This document shows, in pieces, positions 15,674 to 16,305 of a stretch of 16,305 nucleotides of DNA. Both the position numbers and the translations under genes were made by a program. Origin of the DNA: Terrimesophilobacter sp039923755 (GTDB lineage: Bacteria > Actinomycetota > Actinomycetes > Actinomycetales > Microbacteriaceae); assembly GCA_039923755.1 (NCBI GenBank), contig JBDTCD010000151.1, forward strand, positions 1 to 16,305, written 5' to 3'. How positions within the stretch are numbered: position 1 is the stretch's first letter; each line of letters begins with the position of its first letter. The notes under the pieces are model-generated. The model had not been told where the DNA came from, made no database searches, and was given only the letters and a program-made list of their open reading frames with translations.

Positions 15674-15781
15674 CGGCGGTGGGGGCACGTTTTGCGGTCG
15701 GCGTCGGGCGGTTGGGCTGTGTGCCGATCTAGGGCAGCTCCTCTCCTCCACAACCCCTGTGGATAGAAAGATCTTCTACTT

Positions 15782-15797
15782 TAGAATCTATGTTCGA
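15782..15797 (+). promoter_or_regulatory. LexA/SOS-box-like palindrome upstream of the DUF222 gene
   Basis: The 16-mer TAGAATCTATGTTCGA matches the actinobacterial SOS box TCGAAC-N4-GTTCGA at 10 of 12 defined positions; the right half is perfect and the left half differs at two. It ends 17 nt before ATG 15815. The left half TAGAAT also fits a -10 box (TANNNT), so a bound repressor would block the promoter. Confidence 0.5.
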
Positions 15798-15814
15798 TGT
15801 GGGAAAATAGGGGA

Positions 15815-16305
15815 ATGACGAACCCCGCCGCAGAGCTCGATGAGATCACGGGCAGCATTGCCAGACTCCTGGCGTTCGATGCCGTGCCGGGGCTTGCAGA
15901 TGACGCACTGCTGCAGACCACCAGTGCGTTGGAGCGGTTGGGTTGCCGTCTTGGTGCGATTCAGGTTGCGGTCGCGGCCGAGCTGGACCACCGTTCGCGC
16001 CATGATCTGGGAACTGATGGTCTCGCCGCGTCCAAAGGATGTCGCAACTCCACCGAGCTGCTCGAACGCATCACACGTGCATCCGGAGAAACAATCGCCA
16101 AGCGACTGAAGATTGGGCGCAATACCCGCATTCGGTACACGCTCGTGGGGGAGCGGCTGGCTCCACCCTTCGCTCATGTCGCGGAGGCGCTCGAGGCAGG
16201 TGCTCTCGGTCTGGATAGCGCATATGCGGTGATTCGCGGCCTCACGTCGGTCGCTTCGGTTGTCGACACCGATTCAATTCGGACCGCCGAATATGAACTT
16301 GTTGC
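15815..16305 (+). CDS. DUF222 (13E12-repeat/HNH endonuclease-type) protein, 3' partial
   Basis: The frame is open from ATG 15815 to the window end (163 codons). The visible part has the features of a DUF222 domain: a helical ALERLGCRLGAIQVAVAAELDHRS stretch (about 36-58, given as ALERLGCRLGAIQVA then VAAELDHRS), the LLERITRASGETIAKRL segment (84-100) and ALEAGALGLDSAYAVIRGL (about 127-145). In actinobacteria these proteins usually end in an HNH nuclease domain, which would lie beyond the window, so the nuclease part is not seen. They occur in many copies in Microbacteriaceae. GGGGA touches the start codon, so the ribosome-binding site is poor. An SOS-like box precedes it, consistent with DNA-damage control. 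Confidence 0.88.
   Translation, partial: MTNPAAELDEITGSIARLLAFDAVPGLADDALLQTTSALERLGCRLGAIQVAVAAELDHRSRHDLGTDGLAASKGCRNSTELLERITRASGETIAKRLKIGRNTRIRYTLVGERLAPPFAHVAEALEAGALGLDSAYAVIRGLTSVASVVDTDSIRTAEYELV

Noticed and set aside
15758..15766. DnaA-box-like TGTGGATAG (8 of 9 to the complement of TTATCCACA)
   Set aside because: It is a single isolated site with no cluster, AT-rich region or replication genes, so not evidence of an origin.

Overview
The window looks like chromosome from a high-GC Gram-positive bacterium, most likely an actinobacterium of the Microbacteriaceae type. This rests on GC-rich coding, frequent GTG/TTG starts, a MarP-type CvpA-protease, a class-E-like LAYTG sorting signal, a DUF222/13E12-type gene and TANNNT -10 boxes placed directly before start codons. 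The genus is not resolved from sequence alone.

Layout. (1) 1-3893, plus strand: a tightly packed operon. It holds the end of a fused two-domain Opp/Dpp-type ABC ATPase, a third ABC ATPase lacking the H-loop histidine, a D-2-hydroxyacid dehydrogenase and a beta-propeller lactonase. Each junction is a 4-nt stop/start overlap (TTGA, ATGA, TTGA), so these genes are probably translationally coupled and serve import plus oxidation/hydrolysis of one unidentified compound class. (2) 3958-4144: tRNA-Asn(GTT), followed within about 10 nt by a 34-codon fragment resembling the C-terminus of AzlD. (3) 4155-4721, minus: peptide deformylase, divergent from a plus-strand run of DMT transporter, GT4 glycosyltransferase, a CAT-anticodon tRNA (probably Ile2), an MFS transporter and a dienelactone hydrolase (to 9062). 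(4) 9059-10258, minus: MarP-like membrane serine protease, divergent from an aldo/keto reductase (10322-11152). (5) 11149-12462, minus: a four-TM small protein and a Cys-repeat surface protein with LAYTG anchor. (6) 12702-13894, plus: a shortened, probably non-catalytic MDR/quinone-oxidoreductase relative and a DoxX-family membrane protein. (7) 14016-15673, plus: a Ser/Thr kinase coupled to a small lipoprotein. (8) 15815-end: a truncated DUF222 (HNH-associated) gene behind a LexA/SOS-like box.

Most of this is ordinary housekeeping and accessory actinobacterial content; no phage, IS element, CRISPR array or obvious defence island is visible. The points most worth a second look are the repeat/LAYTG surface protein, the extra ABC ATPase with a substituted switch histidine in a dehydrogenase/lactonase operon, the eroded MDR protein, the AzlD-like scar at tRNA-Asn, the kinase-lipoprotein pair and the SOS-like site at 15782-15797. 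None of these is convincing proof of a wholly new system.
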